Position numbers and translations under genes: made by a program. Positions 1-8,795 of a stretch of 64,000 bases of DNA are shown in pieces (position 1 is the first letter of the stretch; each line of letters starts with the position of its first letter). Location of the stretch: contig JAUXUK010000047.1 in the NCBI GenBank assembly GCA_030680805.1, forward strand, positions 39,291 through 103,290, in the 5' to 3' direction. The DNA is from Sulfuritalea sp. GTDB lineage: Bacteria; Pseudomonadota; Gammaproteobacteria; Burkholderiales; Rhodocyclaceae. The notes below the pieces were generated by a model. It was not told the DNA's origin. It was given only the letters and a program-made list of their open reading frames with translations, and searched no databases.

Positions 1-116
1 TCACGTCCACCCAGGTGGCTGATGCGCGCATCGAGTACAAGGCAAACGGGTTTCTTGACTCGGCGCAGGTCATGGGATGGCTGGGACGCTTCTTCCTGAC
101 TTTCATGCCTTTCTGA
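1..116 (+). CDS. flgH: FlgH flagellar L-ring protein, 3' end only
   Basis: The first complete codon is at position 3 and the frame runs to a TGA at 114-116, giving about 37 residues. The visible text ([13 protein letters not shown], then [14 protein letters not shown]) is the typical carboxyl end of FlgH, the outer-membrane lipoprotein that forms the L-ring around the rod. The gene is cut by the window edge, so its signal peptide and lipobox cannot be seen. The stop lies 10 bases before the flgI start, and the GAGGAG overlapping the stop serves as the flgI ribosome binding site, so the two genes are co-transcribed. Confidence 0.85.
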   Translation, partial: TSTQVADARIEYKANGFLDSAQVMGWLGRFFLTFMPF

Positions 117-126
117 GGAGCCTGAC

Positions 127-1239
127 ATGACGCGAATTGAAAAGAGCTTCCTGGCGTTTCTCTGGATGCTTATGGCGCTGCTGGTCATGGACACCGCGCG
201 AGCGGAACGGATCAAGGATCTGGCATCGATCGCCGGTGTCCGAAATAACCAGCTGGTGGGCTACGGAATCGTTGTCGGTCTGGATGGCAGTGGCGACCAG
301 ACGACCCAAACGCCGTTTACCGTGCAGAGCATCATCAGCATGTTGTCCGCCATGGGCGTCAACCTGCCCCCGGGACAGTCATTGCAGCTGAAGAACGTCG
401 CGGCCGTGATGGTGACCTCCAACTTGCCGCCTTTCGCCCGCGCCGGGCAGCCGATTGACATCACCGTATCGTCGATCGGGAACGCCAAGAGCCTGAAGGG
501 TGGCACCCTGATCCTTACGCCGCTGAAGGGTGCCGACGGACAAACCTATGCCATGGCTCAAGGCAATGTCGTGGTGGTGGGTGCCGGGGCGTCCGGCGCC
601 GGTTCCAAGACCACGGTCAATCATCTTTCGGTGGGCCGCATTACCGGTGGCGCGACGGTGGAACGTGAAGTGCCCATGCCGCTGGGGCAAGGGGACTTCG
701 TCTATCTCGATCTGAATACCACTGATTTCGGTACTACCAAGTTGATGGTCGAGGCAATCAACAAGGTTGCGCCGGGCGCCGCAACGGCGGCCGATGCCCG
801 GCAGATCCGCGTGCGCGCCCCGACCAATCCGGATGAGCGCGTGGCCTTCATCGGACGCATCGAAAATGTCCAGCTGACCCCGGCGAGAACCTCGGCAAAG
901 GTCATTGTCAATAGTCGTACCGGCTCGGTGGTGATGAATCAGTCCGTGCTGCTTGACAACTGTGCGGTGGCCCACGGCAATCTTTCCGTGTCAGTCAGCA
1001 CCGACAACGCCGTGAGTCAGCCGGGTGCGCTTTCGGGCGGCCAGACGGCAGGTGTCAGCAATGCCCAGATCGACATCAGGCAGGAGGGCGGCGCGATGAT
1101 GAACCTCAAGGCAAGCGCCAACCTCGCGGACATCGTCAAGGCCTTGAATGCCCTTGGTGCCAATCCGCAGGACCTGATGGCTATTCTGCAGGCGATGAAA
1201 TCGGCCGGGGCCCTGCGCGCAGAGCTTGAAATAATCTGA
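127..1239 (+). CDS. flgI: FlgI flagellar P-ring protein
   Basis: This 370-residue protein has the usual FlgI length. The P-ring surrounds the rod in the peptidoglycan layer. The first ~26 residues are a Sec signal peptide (hydrophobic FLWMLMALLVM, cleavage after ARA), followed by the family's opening ERIKDLASIAGVR and NQLVGYGIVVGLDGSGDQT. The end is also typical (LKASANLADIVKALNALG... AGALRAELEII). A GAGGAG sits 7 bases upstream of the ATG. It lies between flgH and flgJ, the standard order, and its export requires FlgA, which is not in the window. Confidence 0.95.
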   Translation: MTRIEKSFLAFLWMLMALLVMDTARAERIKDLASIAGVRNNQLVGYGIVVGLDGSGDQTTQTPFTVQSIISMLSAMGVNLPPGQSLQLKNVAAVMVTSNLPPFARAGQPIDITVSSIGNAKSLKGGTLILTPLKGADGQTYAMAQGNVVVVGAGASGAGSKTTVNHLSVGRITGGATVEREVPMPLGQGDFVYLDLNTTDFGTTKLMVEAINKVAPGAATAADARQIRVRAPTNPDERVAFIGRIENVQLTPARTSAKVIVNSRTGSVVMNQSVLLDNCAVAHGNLSVSVSTDNAVSQPGALSGGQTAGVSNAQIDIRQEGGAMMNLKASANLADIVKALNALGANPQDLMAILQAMKSAGALRAELEII

Positions 1240-1316
1240 TCATTCGAGTCAGGAATATTTTGCCGCCCTGATCCGGCGAATGGCAGCCGCGATCTTCTGA
1301 CATCCTCAAGACTGCC

Positions 1317-2297
1317 ATGAGTGCCAACGCAATCGCCGCCGCCAACCCGAACGTCTTTGACGCCAGCAGCCTCACGGCCTTGAAGCGCCAGGTGAAGGGC
1401 GGCGATCCCAAGGCCTTGAAGGTGGTTGCGCAGCAGTTCGAGGCCATGTTTCTGCAGATGGTATTGAAGTCGATGCGCGATGCCATCCCGCGCGAGGGAT
1501 TGTTCGATAGCGACCAGAGCCGGATGTACGAATCCCTGCTGGATCAACAAATGGCCCAGGTCCTCGGGTCGAAGAGCGGGGGCACGGGTCTCGCCGCCAT
1601 GATCGAAAAGCAGTTGCTGCAGCAGAACGCGGAACCGCAGGCGTTTGACGGCCCCCTGCCATTGGCGCCACCCACCCGGTACTTTCGTTTTTCGGAAGGG
1701 AAGGCAATTCCCCTGACGCCCGAAGTGAATCAGGCGCCCCGGCCTGTGCCCGGTTCGCCGCCGACGCGAAGCATTCCCGGGCCTGGTTCGGCGATTGATT
1801 CGACCGTCACCGGCGATGGTGTCAGCCCCGCCCTGCGCGAGTTTGCCGCCCGGCTTTGGCCGGCGGCTGAGGAATCTGCCCGAGCCACGGGCGTTCCTGC
1901 ACATTTCATGGTGGCCCAGGCAGCACTGGAGACCGGCTGGGGAAAATCCGAGCTGCGTCATGCAGATGGCAGTACCAGTTTCAATGTGTTCGGCATCAAG
2001 GCAGGGCGCAACTGGCAGGGCCCGGTGGTCGAAGCGACGACCACCGAGTACGTGAATGGCGTTGCGCAAAAGCAGCTTGAGCGCTTCCGGGCCTACGGCT
2101 CGTACGCCGAGGCGTTCCGCGACTACTCCAGCGTGTTGTCGGCCAATCCCCGCTACGCCGGCGTGCTCGGCACGCAGGATGCCGGCAGTTTCGCCCGCGG
2201 TTTGCAACGCGCGGGTTATGCCACCGACCCGATGTATGCCGCCAAGCTCGAGCGAATCATCGGCGGAACGACGCTGAGACAGGTTCTGGCGGGTTGA
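1317..2297 (+). CDS. flgJ: FlgJ rod-cap / peptidoglycan hydrolase
   Basis: This 326-residue protein has the two-domain layout of beta- and gamma-proteobacterial FlgJ. Residues ~30-100 are the rod-binding chaperone domain (QQFEAMFLQMVLKSMRDAIP). A proline-rich linker follows at ~105-165. Residues ~175-320 are a glucosaminidase-type hydrolase that opens a hole in peptidoglycan for the rod. The likely catalytic glutamate is Glu205 in AALETGWG, followed by the family motif FNVFGIKAG. It is secreted through the flagellar apparatus, so no Sec signal is expected and none is seen. There is no strong ribosome site before the ATG at 1317. Confidence 0.93.
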   Translation: MSANAIAAANPNVFDASSLTALKRQVKGGDPKALKVVAQQFEAMFLQMVLKSMRDAIPREGLFDSDQSRMYESLLDQQMAQVLGSKSGGTGLAAMIEKQLLQQNAEPQAFDGPLPLAPPTRYFRFSEGKAIPLTPEVNQAPRPVPGSPPTRSIPGPGSAIDSTVTGDGVSPALREFAARLWPAAEESARATGVPAHFMVAQAALETGWGKSELRHADGSTSFNVFGIKAGRNWQGPVVEATTTEYVNGVAQKQLERFRAYGSYAEAFRDYSSVLSANPRYAGVLGTQDAGSFARGLQRAGYATDPMYAAKLERIIGGTTLRQVLAG

Positions 2298-2319
2298 TTC
2301 AATCCATTGCTTTCCCGGG

Positions 2320-2335
2320 TGGCACGCCCATTGCT
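2320..2335 (+). promoter_or_regulatory. Sigma-54 promoter for flgK
   Basis: TGGCACGCCCATTGCT matches the sigma-54 consensus, with GG at 2321-2322 and GC at 2333-2334 exactly ten bases apart and all of TGGCAC and TTGC present. The predicted transcript start is near 2346, 57 bases before the flgK ATG. FleR, encoded at 18.8 kb, is the likely activator. This would allow the hook-filament junction genes flgK-flgL to be expressed separately from flgHIJ. Confidence 0.85.
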
Positions 2336-2357
2336 CTAATTCACGTGAAGACTTAAC

Positions 2358-2378
2358 TAACGGCAAGTTTTGCCGTTA
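2358..2378 (+). promoter_or_regulatory. Perfect hairpin in the flgK 5' leader
   Basis: TAACGGCAA and TTGCCGTTA form a perfect 9-bp inverted repeat with a 3-base loop. It lies inside the predicted sigma-54 leader of flgK and ends 24 bases before the ATG at 2403. It has no following T-run, so a terminator is unlikely; mRNA stabilisation, a protein site or translational control are possible. A TTG start at 2370 would fall inside it, which argues for the downstream ATG. Confidence 0.6.
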
Positions 2379-2402
2379 TTGAGTTCAATTCACGGAGCAA
2401 TC

Positions 2403-4331
2403 ATGGGCCTTTTCAATGTTGGCGTCAGCGGTCTCAATGCCGCGCAGGCTGGCATCCTCACCGCCAGTCACAATATCTCGAATGCGTCGACGCCGGGCTT
2501 CAGCCGGCAGCAGATTCTTCAAGGTACCAACATACCCATGGTCACCGGCTCGGGTTTTCAGGGGCAAGGCACGCACGTACAGACCGTCAGCCGCATCTAT
2601 GACGCGTTTCTTGCGCGACAGGTACTCAGCGCAGAGGCGTCGGCTACCGAGATGGACAGCTATCTCGCGCAGATCGTGCAGATTGACAACATTCTGGCCG
2701 ATCCCAGCGCCGGTCTGTCGCCGGCACTGACCGCGTTCTTCAAGGGTGTCCAGGACGTGGCGGCCAATCCATCCTCGATTCCCGGCCGTCAATCGATGCT
2801 TTCAGCGGCGCAGGCGCTGGTGGCGCGGTTTCAGTCGCTGGATCAGCGCCTGTCGGAAATCCGCAGCGGTACCAATCAACAGATCACGGTCCAGATCGGC
2901 CAGATCAATGCCTACACCTCGCAACTGGCCGACATCAATCAGCGCATCATTCTGGCGCAGACCATTGGCGGCAATCAGCCGCCGAACGATCTGCTCGACC
3001 AACGCGACCAGATGATCAAGGATCTCAACAAGCTGGTGCGGGTGACCACCATCACGCAGGGCGATGGTAGCTTCAGCGTGTTCATGGGCAGCGGCCAGCC
3101 TTTGGTGATCGGCACCCAGTCTTATCAATTACAGGCAGTTCAGGCGGTCGACGATCCCGAACGCACTACCGTCGCAATAGTCGGCGTTGGCGGTACGGCG
3201 CTTACTCTCCCTGAAACCCAGGTTACCGGCGGCAGCCTCGGCGGCTTGATAAGCTTCCGCAGCCAGACGCTGGATGCGGCGCAAAACGCCATCGGCCGGA
3301 TTGCCCTGACCCTGGCGCAGAACTTCAACGACCAGAACAAACTGGGACAGGATCTGACCGGTGCGCTGGGACAAAGTCTGTTCACTGTTTCGACGCCAAC
3401 CGTGCGGTCCAGCAGTCTGAATACCGGAACAGGGGTGGCGACCGCGAGCATCGATACCAGCACCATCGATCGACTCACCAGCAGCGACTATCGCCTGACC
3501 TTCAATGGTGGGGGCAACTACACTCTGACGCGTCTGTCTGACAACTCGGTCCTGGTGAACGGCGCGCCTCTGCCAGCGAGCGTCGATGGCATGGCGATCG
3601 CTGTCGGCGGCGTTCCGGTAGCTGGCGACAGCTTTCTGATTCAACCAACGCGCAGCGGCGCTCGCGACATTGCGGTGGCGTTTTCGGATGCGCGCATGAT
3701 TGCCGCCGCGGCACCGATACGCACGGCTACGGCGCTGGCCAATACCGGCACAGCCAGCATCAGTTCGGGGACGGTGAATGCGCCGCCGCCGACCAATGTG
3801 AACCTGCAGCAAACGGTGACCATCACCTTTACCGGAGCGGCGACCTTCAACGTTACGGGTATCGGCGTGGGTCTTCCTGCAATCGGCGTGGCCTACACCA
3901 GCGGCGCAAACATAAGCTACAACGGCTGGACGACACAGATCACCGGCAACCCGGTAGCCGGGGACGTGTTTTCCGTTGCCGCCAATGCCGGCGGAGTTGC
4001 CGACAACCGCAATGCAATGCTGATGGGCGCGCTGCAAACCAAGGCGACGATGATCGGGAGTTCCACCAGCAGTCCGACCGCGTCCTATCAGTCGGCCTAT
4101 TCGCAGATTGTCGGTTCCGTCGGCAGCAAGACGAACGAAGTGCAGGCAATAGCAGCGGCGCAGCAAGGCCTGCTCGATCATGCCACGCAAGCCTTGCAGT
4201 CGACCTCCGGCGTCAACCTGGACGAGGAGGCGGCCAACCTGTTGCGCTATCAGCAAGCGTATCAGGCATCGGCCAAGGTGCTGGAAATCGCCAGCAAGGT
4301 ATTCGATGAGATTCTCGCTCTGGGCCGATGA
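2403..4331 (+). CDS. flgK: FlgK hook-filament junction protein 1 (HAP1)
   Basis: The 642-residue product forms the junction between hook and filament. It opens with the axial-protein signature MGLFNVGVSGLNAAQAGILTAS HNISNASTPG and closes with the coiled D0 helix (SGVNLDEEAANLLRYQQAYQASAKVL, then EILALGR). The low-complexity Gly/Thr/Ala central part carries the surface domains. The ATG at 2403 was chosen over an upstream in-frame TTG (2370) because the conserved N-terminus starts there and ACGGAGCA lies 5-12 bases upstream. It has its own sigma-54 promoter and is followed by flgL after 27 bases. Confidence 0.95.
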   Translation: MGLFNVGVSGLNAAQAGILTASHNISNASTPGFSRQQILQGTNIPMVTGSGFQGQGTHVQTVSRIYDAFLARQVLSAEASATEMDSYLAQIVQIDNILADPSAGLSPALTAFFKGVQDVAANPSSIPGRQSMLSAAQALVARFQSLDQRLSEIRSGTNQQITVQIGQINAYTSQLADINQRIILAQTIGGNQPPNDLLDQRDQMIKDLNKLVRVTTITQGDGSFSVFMGSGQPLVIGTQSYQLQAVQAVDDPERTTVAIVGVGGTALTLPETQVTGGSLGGLISFRSQTLDAAQNAIGRIALTLAQNFNDQNKLGQDLTGALGQSLFTVSTPTVRSSSLNTGTGVATASIDTSTIDRLTSSDYRLTFNGGGNYTLTRLSDNSVLVNGAPLPASVDGMAIAVGGVPVAGDSFLIQPTRSGARDIAVAFSDARMIAAAAPIRTATALANTGTASISSGTVNAPPPTNVNLQQTVTITFTGAATFNVTGIGVGLPAIGVAYTSGANISYNGWTTQITGNPVAGDVFSVAANAGGVADNRNAMLMGALQTKATMIGSSTSSPTASYQSAYSQIVGSVGSKTNEVQAIAAAQQGLLDHATQALQSTSGVNLDEEAANLLRYQQAYQASAKVLEIASKVFDEILALGR

Positions 4332-4358
4332 GCGTGCAGAGCTAGAAGGAGGGAAGCC

Positions 4359-5651
4359 ATGCGTGTCAGTACCGGAATGATTTTCGATGCGGGAGTGTCC
4401 AGCATCAATCGGCAAACAGCCTCACTGCTGCATGTGCAGCAGCAGGTGGCGGCCGGCCGGCGGATTCTCAGGCCCAGCGATGACCCGGTGGCTGCCGCGC
4501 GGGCGCTGGAGGTGACGCAGGCCAGCGATCTCATCGCCCAGTTCAAGCAAAATCAGGACAACGCCTCGGCCGCCCTGGGGCTTGAGGAAACGCAACTGAC
4601 AAGTGCCATCGACGTGTTGGGGCGAGTCCAGGAGTTGGCGGTCCTGGGCGGCACGACGAGTCTCTCAGCGACCGCGCGCAGGGGCATCGCCACCGAACTG
4701 CGCTCGCGTTTCGATCAGCTGCTCGGTATCGCCAATTCCACTGACGCCAACGGGCAGAGCGCCTTTTCCGGCTTCATGGGGGCCACCACGCCCTTTGGCG
4801 GATCGGTCGATAGCATTCTTGCCGGCAACGAAATTACCTATTTGGGCGATGATGGCCAGCGCAAGTTGCAGGTCTCGCCGAACCGCTTCGTCGACGTGAG
4901 CGACTCCGGCAACGATGTATTCAAGCGCATCAAGAACGGCAACGGCTACTTCGTCGCCGACTATGCCATCGGAAATACTGGTACCGGCATCGTCGGTTCC
5001 GGTGCGGTGACCAATCCGGCGACCTGGAATGCGGCGACCACGAAGAACGTCGCGATCCGGTTTACGGTGACGGGGCCAGTTACCACCTATGACCTCGTTG
5101 ACACCGTTAGCGGCAACTCTCTCCTCACCGGCGCTGCGGCACCGGCGCCACTGGTCAGTCAGCGGACGTACCAGAGCGGCCAACCGATCATTCTCAGTCA
5201 GGTAGGTCCGCCGGCCTTCGATCTCGGCGCGAGCATTTCCGTCAAGGGCGCTCCAGCGAGCGGAGATAGTTTCTCCATCGCGCCCAGTGCATCGCAGAGC
5301 GTCTTCGTCACGCTGGCCAAGTTGATCGGGGCGCTGGAGGTGCCGCCAGGGACGCCGGCCGACGACGCCAAATACATGAATCAAATCGACTTGGCCTTGA
5401 CCAATATCGGTCAGGCGAGCAATAACATTCTGCGTGTCCGAACCGGGATCGGTGCGCGCATGAACGAGCTCGAGTCCCTCGGCAGTTTGAACGAGAACCT
5501 CAGCCTGCAGTATCAGCAGACCTTGTCGAACCTGCAAGACCTCGACTATGCCAAGGCGATTACGGATCTCACGCGCAACCAGACCAACCTGGAAGCGGCG
5601 CAGAAATCCTTCGCCAGGATTTCGCAACTTTCGCTGTTCAACTACCTATGA
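4359..5651 (+). CDS. flgL: FlgL hook-filament junction protein 3 (HAP3)
   Basis: The 430-residue protein is a flagellin-related axial protein placed between FlgK and the filament. The N-terminal helix MRVSTGMIFDAGVSSINRQ and the following LRPSDDP VAAARALE region match FlgL, as does the C-terminal coiled segment (LQDLDYAKAITDLTRNQTNLEAAQKSFARISQLSLFNYL). A strong AGAAGGAGG sits just upstream of the ATG. Its stop overlaps the start of the next lipoprotein gene as ATGA. At 430 residues it is longer than the E. coli form, the extra length being in the central variable region. Confidence 0.94.
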   Translation: MRVSTGMIFDAGVSSINRQTASLLHVQQQVAAGRRILRPSDDPVAAARALEVTQASDLIAQFKQNQDNASAALGLEETQLTSAIDVLGRVQELAVLGGTTSLSATARRGIATELRSRFDQLLGIANSTDANGQSAFSGFMGATTPFGGSVDSILAGNEITYLGDDGQRKLQVSPNRFVDVSDSGNDVFKRIKNGNGYFVADYAIGNTGTGIVGSGAVTNPATWNAATTKNVAIRFTVTGPVTTYDLVDTVSGNSLLTGAAAPAPLVSQRTYQSGQPIILSQVGPPAFDLGASISVKGAPASGDSFSIAPSASQSVFVTLAKLIGALEVPPGTPADDAKYMNQIDLALTNIGQASNNILRVRTGIGARMNELESLGSLNENLSLQYQQTLSNLQDLDYAKAITDLTRNQTNLEAAQKSFARISQLSLFNYL

Positions 5652-6226
5652 CGCCGTTACCTGTCCGGGCCTTGCCTGCCGGGAAATCCCCTTCGGGGGC
5701 CGGCAAAGCGGCGTTCCAGGTACGCAGAGCGAGCCACCGCCAGCGCTTTGCGTCCCTGCGGGAACTTTTGCTTGTGTCCATGGTGTCCTGCGCACTCGCT
5801 GGCTGCGCCGTCATGGATTACCCGGGGCCGACCAGTCTCAGCGGTGCTCTTCCCGCCCAAGGGCCGATCATTCCCGATACCACACTGAATCTCACCAATG
5901 CGGTACAGATTCCACTGGAGAAACTTGTCACGTGGGGTTTGTATGCCGGCGCTGCCTACCTGATCCTTGATCCGCTGGCGCCCAACTGGGATATCGAGCA
6001 GGCTGCATTTCCAGACGGCCACTTCCACTTCTCTCTGAAAATGAAGCGCTTCTATGCGGGTGGCGCGGGCGAGTCGCGGGTGGTATTCCACCAGCGTGCC
6101 AAGGAACTCATGCGCCAGGGCGGTTACAGCGGTTATCAGGTGGTGGAGTATTCGGAAGGCATGGAGTCTTCAGTACTGGGTTCGCAGCGCGTGTCGCAGG
6201 GCGTAATCCGTTTGACCAGAAAATGA
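5648..6226 (+). CDS. Small flagellar-linked lipoprotein, function unknown
   Basis: The first ATG overlaps the flgL stop (ATGA) and gives 192 residues. Residues ~40-53 form a lipoprotein signal ending in the lipobox LAGC (Cys53), so the product is likely outer-membrane anchored. The mature part contains NLTNAVQIPLEKLVTWGLYAGAAYLI LDPLAPNW and KMKRFYAGGAGE, which I do not recognise as a characterised family. The ~35 residues before the signal come from repeat-like DNA (5660-5745) shared with the fliP-fliQ gap, and the resulting signal peptide is abnormally long, so the true start may lie downstream at a non-ATG codon. A perfect 16-bp palindrome (AAATGAAATTTCATTT, 6221-6236) overlaps the stop. 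Confidence 0.7.
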   Translation: MTPLPVRALPAGKSPSGAGKAAFQVRRASHRQRFASLRELLLVSMVSCALAGCAVMDYPGPTSLSGALPAQGPIIPDTTLNLTNAVQIPLEKLVTWGLYAGAAYLILDPLAPNWDIEQAAFPDGHFHFSLKMKRFYAGGAGESRVVFHQRAKELMRQGGYSGYQVVEYSEGMESSVLGSQRVSQGVIRLTRK

Positions 6227-6302
6227 AATTTCATTTCGGTCAAGGCTAAGGCCGGCAGTATCGGCGTTGAGCAGGGCGGCCACAACCAGAAGTTCAGCGC
6301 GT

Positions 6303-7094
6303 TCAAATTGGATTGCCTGCAGTCCGCATGAGCATGCCCATGGCCTGGAAACCGCTCGCGAACAGGCCTTCCATGGCTGCCCCGATATAGGGCAGCGACA
6401 GCATCAGGACCAGAAACCCAAGTGCCAGCGTGACGGGGAAGCCGACCGCAAACAGGTTCAACTGTTGAGCGATTCGTGCCAGCACGCCCAAGGCAATGTT
6501 GGCGATCAGCAGGGCCGTGATCAGCGGGAGCGCCAGCAGCAGCCCGGTTGAAAACAGCGTTGCCGACCAGGCCAGCAGGAATGAAAAGGCGGCAGCGTGG
6601 ATTGGTGTCGTGCTCACCGGCAACAGGGTGAAGCTCTCGGTGAGAACGGTCAGGGCCAGCAAGTGACCGTTCAGGCTTAGAAATATCAGTGCCGTCAACA
6701 GGCCAAGAAATTCGGAGACAACCGGTGTCATGCCGCCACTGGTCGGGTCGAAAAACGTGGCAAATCCCAGGCCCATCTGCAAACCGATCAACTCGCCGGC
6801 CAGATCGACCGCGGCAAAGATGATGCGCAACGTGAAGCCGAGAAGAACGCCGATCAGTATCTGCTCGCCAAGGACCACCAGCCCGATCCATGAGCCGGCC
6901 GGAATGGCTGGCAACGGCGGCAGCGCGGGTGCCACGGCGAGGGTGATGGCCAGGCCGGCAATCAGCCGCACCCGCACCGGCAATGCGGCATTGTTGAACA
7001 CCGGGGCGGTTGCCAGCAGGCCCAGAATTCGTGTCAGCGGAAAGACGAACAGGGCAAGCCAGGTATCGAGCTGTACCGAACTGATCGAGATCAC
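6303..7094 (-). CDS. fliR: FliR flagellar export gate protein
   Basis: The 263-residue polytopic protein is the last gene of the fliF-R operon. It opens with MISISSVQLDTWLALFVFPLTRILGLL and has several long hydrophobic helices, including the conserved region GELIGLQMGLGFATFFDPTSGG. FliR assembles with FliP and FliQ into the inner-membrane export gate of the flagellar type III system. It starts 13 bases after the fliQ stop. Its 3' end faces the lipoprotein gene across a 76-base convergent gap where I see no clear terminator. Confidence 0.95.
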   Translation of the reverse strand: MISISSVQLDTWLALFVFPLTRILGLLATAPVFNNAALPVRVRLIAGLAITLAVAPALPPLPAIPAGSWIGLVVLGEQILIGVLLGFTLRIIFAAVDLAGELIGLQMGLGFATFFDPTSGGMTPVVSEFLGLLTALIFLSLNGHLLALTVLTESFTLLPVSTTPIHAAAFSFLLAWSATLFSTGLLLALPLITALLIANIALGVLARIAQQLNLFAVGFPVTLALGFLVLMLSLPYIGAAMEGLFASGFQAMGMLMRTAGNPI

Positions 7095-7107
7095 GTTCCG
7101 ACCTCTG

Positions 7108-7377
7108 TCAGCCGATGATGGCTGGAATCGATTCGTATAGGCGGCGCATGTAGTCGGTCATCAACGTAAGCATCCACGGCCCGGCGACGATGAGGGTGAC
7201 GAAAATGGCGATCAGCTTGGGTACGAAGGACAGCGTGGCCTCGTTGATTTGCGTTGCCGCCTGAAAAATGCTGACGATCAGGCCTGTCACCAGTGCGGCA
7301 ATGAACAACGGGGCCGAGATCAGCAGCGTAATTTCAACGGCGTTGCGACCGATCTCGATTACGGTAGTGGGCGTCAT
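7108..7377 (-). CDS. fliQ: FliQ flagellar export gate protein
   Basis: The 89-residue protein has two membrane helices and the family text MTPTTVIEIGRNAVEITLL, GLIVSIFQAATQINEATLSF and PKLIAIFV. It forms the four-copy part of the FliPQR gate. The ATG at 7377 was chosen because the conserved N-terminus begins there; an in-frame ATG 117 bases further upstream would add residues encoded by a repeat element and should not be used. The 152-base gap to fliP is filled by that repeat. fliR follows after 13 bases. Confidence 0.95.
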   Translation of the reverse strand: MTPTTVIEIGRNAVEITLLISAPLFIAALVTGLIVSIFQAATQINEATLSFVPKLIAIFVTLIVAGPWMLTLMTDYMRRLYESIPAIIG

Positions 7378-7379
7378 GG

Positions 7380-7500
7380 CGTCCGCGCTGGGCCGCCCCA
7401 AGCGGACAGCGTCAATACACTGAGCAGGCAAGGCCTGCGAACCGTGGTTGTCGCCTCGCTCTGCGTACCTGGGATTCCGCTTCGCGGCAGGCATCGCGGA
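7380..7500 (-). repeat. Composite intergenic repeat upstream of fliQ
   Basis: Read on the - strand, this fills most of the fliP-fliQ gap. It contains CCCAGGTACGCAGAGCGAGG (also near 5720-5745), then ACCACGGTTCGCAGGCCTTG, and near the fliQ start GCTTGGGGCGGCCCAGCG. The second and third blocks recur in the same order and gene-relative orientation upstream of fliM (10222-10311) and nirB (54954-55043). This is probably a REP-like mobile palindromic unit of this genome. Confidence 0.7.
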
Positions 7501-7529
7501 AAGGGGGTCAGGGGGAATGTACTCATGGT

Positions 7530-8261
7530 CTACCCGAAACTCAGCACAAGCGAGCCGATGAGCAGGTTCCAGCCATCGACCAATACAAACAGCATGAGCT
7601 TGAACGGCAGGGCGACGATGACGGGCGACATCATCATCATGCCCATCGACATCAGTACCGAGGCCACCACCATGTCAATAATCAGAAATGGAATGAAAAC
7701 GATAAAGCCGATCTGGAACGCCGTCTTCAGTTCGGAGGTAACGAAGGCCGGGATCAGGACGCGCATCGGTATGTCGTCTGCATTGGTTGGCGCCGGTAGC
7801 TTGGCGACTTTGGTGAACGTTGCCAGATCGGCCTGGCGAACCTGCTTGAGCATGAAGGCGCGCAAGGGCACGGCACCCTTGTCCAGCGCAGCCTGGAAAC
7901 TGATCTTGTTTTCGGAGAGCGGCAGATAGGCATCAATGTAGATGCGCTCGGTGACGGGAGCCATGATGAAAAGCGTCAGGAACAGGGCCAGGCCGATAAT
8001 CACCTGATTGGGCGGCGAGGTCTGTGTGCCCAGGGCGTGGCGCAGCAGCGACAGGACAATGATGATGCGCGTGAAGCTGGTCATCATCAGCAGCATCGCC
8101 GGCAGGAAGGTCAGGCCCGTCAGCAGCAGCAGGGTCTGGATGGACAGCGACCATTGCGTGCCCCCTCCCGCGGCGGGACTGCTGGTCACTGCGGGCAATG
8201 CCTGCGCGTCGGCGAACAGTGGCACCAGCAACAGAGCGCAGCCCAGGAGTCTTGCCAGCAT
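7530..8261 (-). CDS. fliP: FliP flagellar export gate protein
   Basis: The 243-residue protein starts with a cleavable signal ([21 protein letters not shown]), as FliP proteins do. The family core is clear: [21 protein letters not shown], then [27 protein letters not shown], and near the end [21 protein letters not shown]. Five FliP copies build the export gate with FliQ and FliR. The gene starts 3 bases after the fliO stop, so translation is likely coupled. Length and motifs are normal for the family. Confidence 0.96.
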   Translation of the reverse strand: MLARLLGCALLLVPLFADAQALPAVTSSPAAGGGTQWSLSIQTLLLLTGLTFLPAMLLMMTSFTRIIIVLSLLRHALGTQTSPPNQVIIGLALFLTLFIMAPVTERIYIDAYLPLSENKISFQAALDKGAVPLRAFMLKQVRQADLATFTKVAKLPAPTNADDIPMRVLIPAFVTSELKTAFQIGFIVFIPFLIIDMVVASVLMSMGMMMMSPVIVALPFKLMLFVLVDGWNLLIGSLVLSFG

Positions 8262-8264
8262 CGT

Positions 8265-8696
8265 CTATCGCCTCTGCGTCAGCTTGCGCAGCCAGTCGGG
8301 GAACCCTCCGCCTGACAAGGAGTTCGGGCTTGCCGCTTGAGCAGGGGTGGGCTGGCGAGGAACTTCGGCGAGCGCCGAGACGCGACCGGGCGCAACCCCG
8401 AGTACCAGCCAGGTGCTGCCCACTTCGACAATGACGACGCGCTCGCGCGTGCCCACCGCGGTACCCGCGACCACGCGCAGCAACCCCGCGTTTTCGCCAC
8501 GCGGGGCAACCAGTTTCTTCAGTATCCACAGGCTGCCGACGACCAGTGCCAGGACGATGGCCAAGCCAAAAAAAAGCTGCCACAGGCTGCTGCCAAGCTC
8601 TGTCGCGGGCATGGCAACAGGCGCGCCCTGGGCGGCTTGCGCAGACGCCTCCGCCATGGCGAAAAGCAGCAACGGGACGGGAATGAAACGAATCAT
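8265..8696 (-). CDS. fliO: FliO flagellar biosynthesis protein
   Basis: The 143-residue membrane protein assists FliP assembly. A signal-like hydrophobic start (MIRFIPVPLLLFAMAEASAQA) is followed by one membrane helix (LWQLFFGLAIVLALVVGSLWILKKL) and a cytoplasmic domain with the family's LLRVVAGTAVGTRERVVIVEVGSTWLVLGVAPG. The ATG at 8696 is preferred to a start 75 bases upstream because the upstream residues are basic, not signal-like, and not conserved. FliO is poorly conserved generally, so the call rests mainly on this motif and on its place between fliN and fliP. Confidence 0.9.
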   Translation of the reverse strand: MIRFIPVPLLLFAMAEASAQAAQGAPVAMPATELGSSLWQLFFGLAIVLALVVGSLWILKKLVAPRGENAGLLRVVAGTAVGTRERVVIVEVGSTWLVLGVAPGRVSALAEVPRQPTPAQAASPNSLSGGGFPDWLRKLTQRR

Positions 8697-8795
8697 GCTC
8701 GCAACCGGGGTGACCGGAGTGACCTTGTAGGGCGCGAGCTTAGGCTTTCGCCGCCAGCAAAAAACCCCCAAGTAGAGGGGGGAAGGCGGGACTTA

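Noticed and set aside
3129..4415. 428-codon - strand frame opposite flgK
   Set aside because: Antisense to an unambiguous flgK; composition and lack of domains indicate a shadow.
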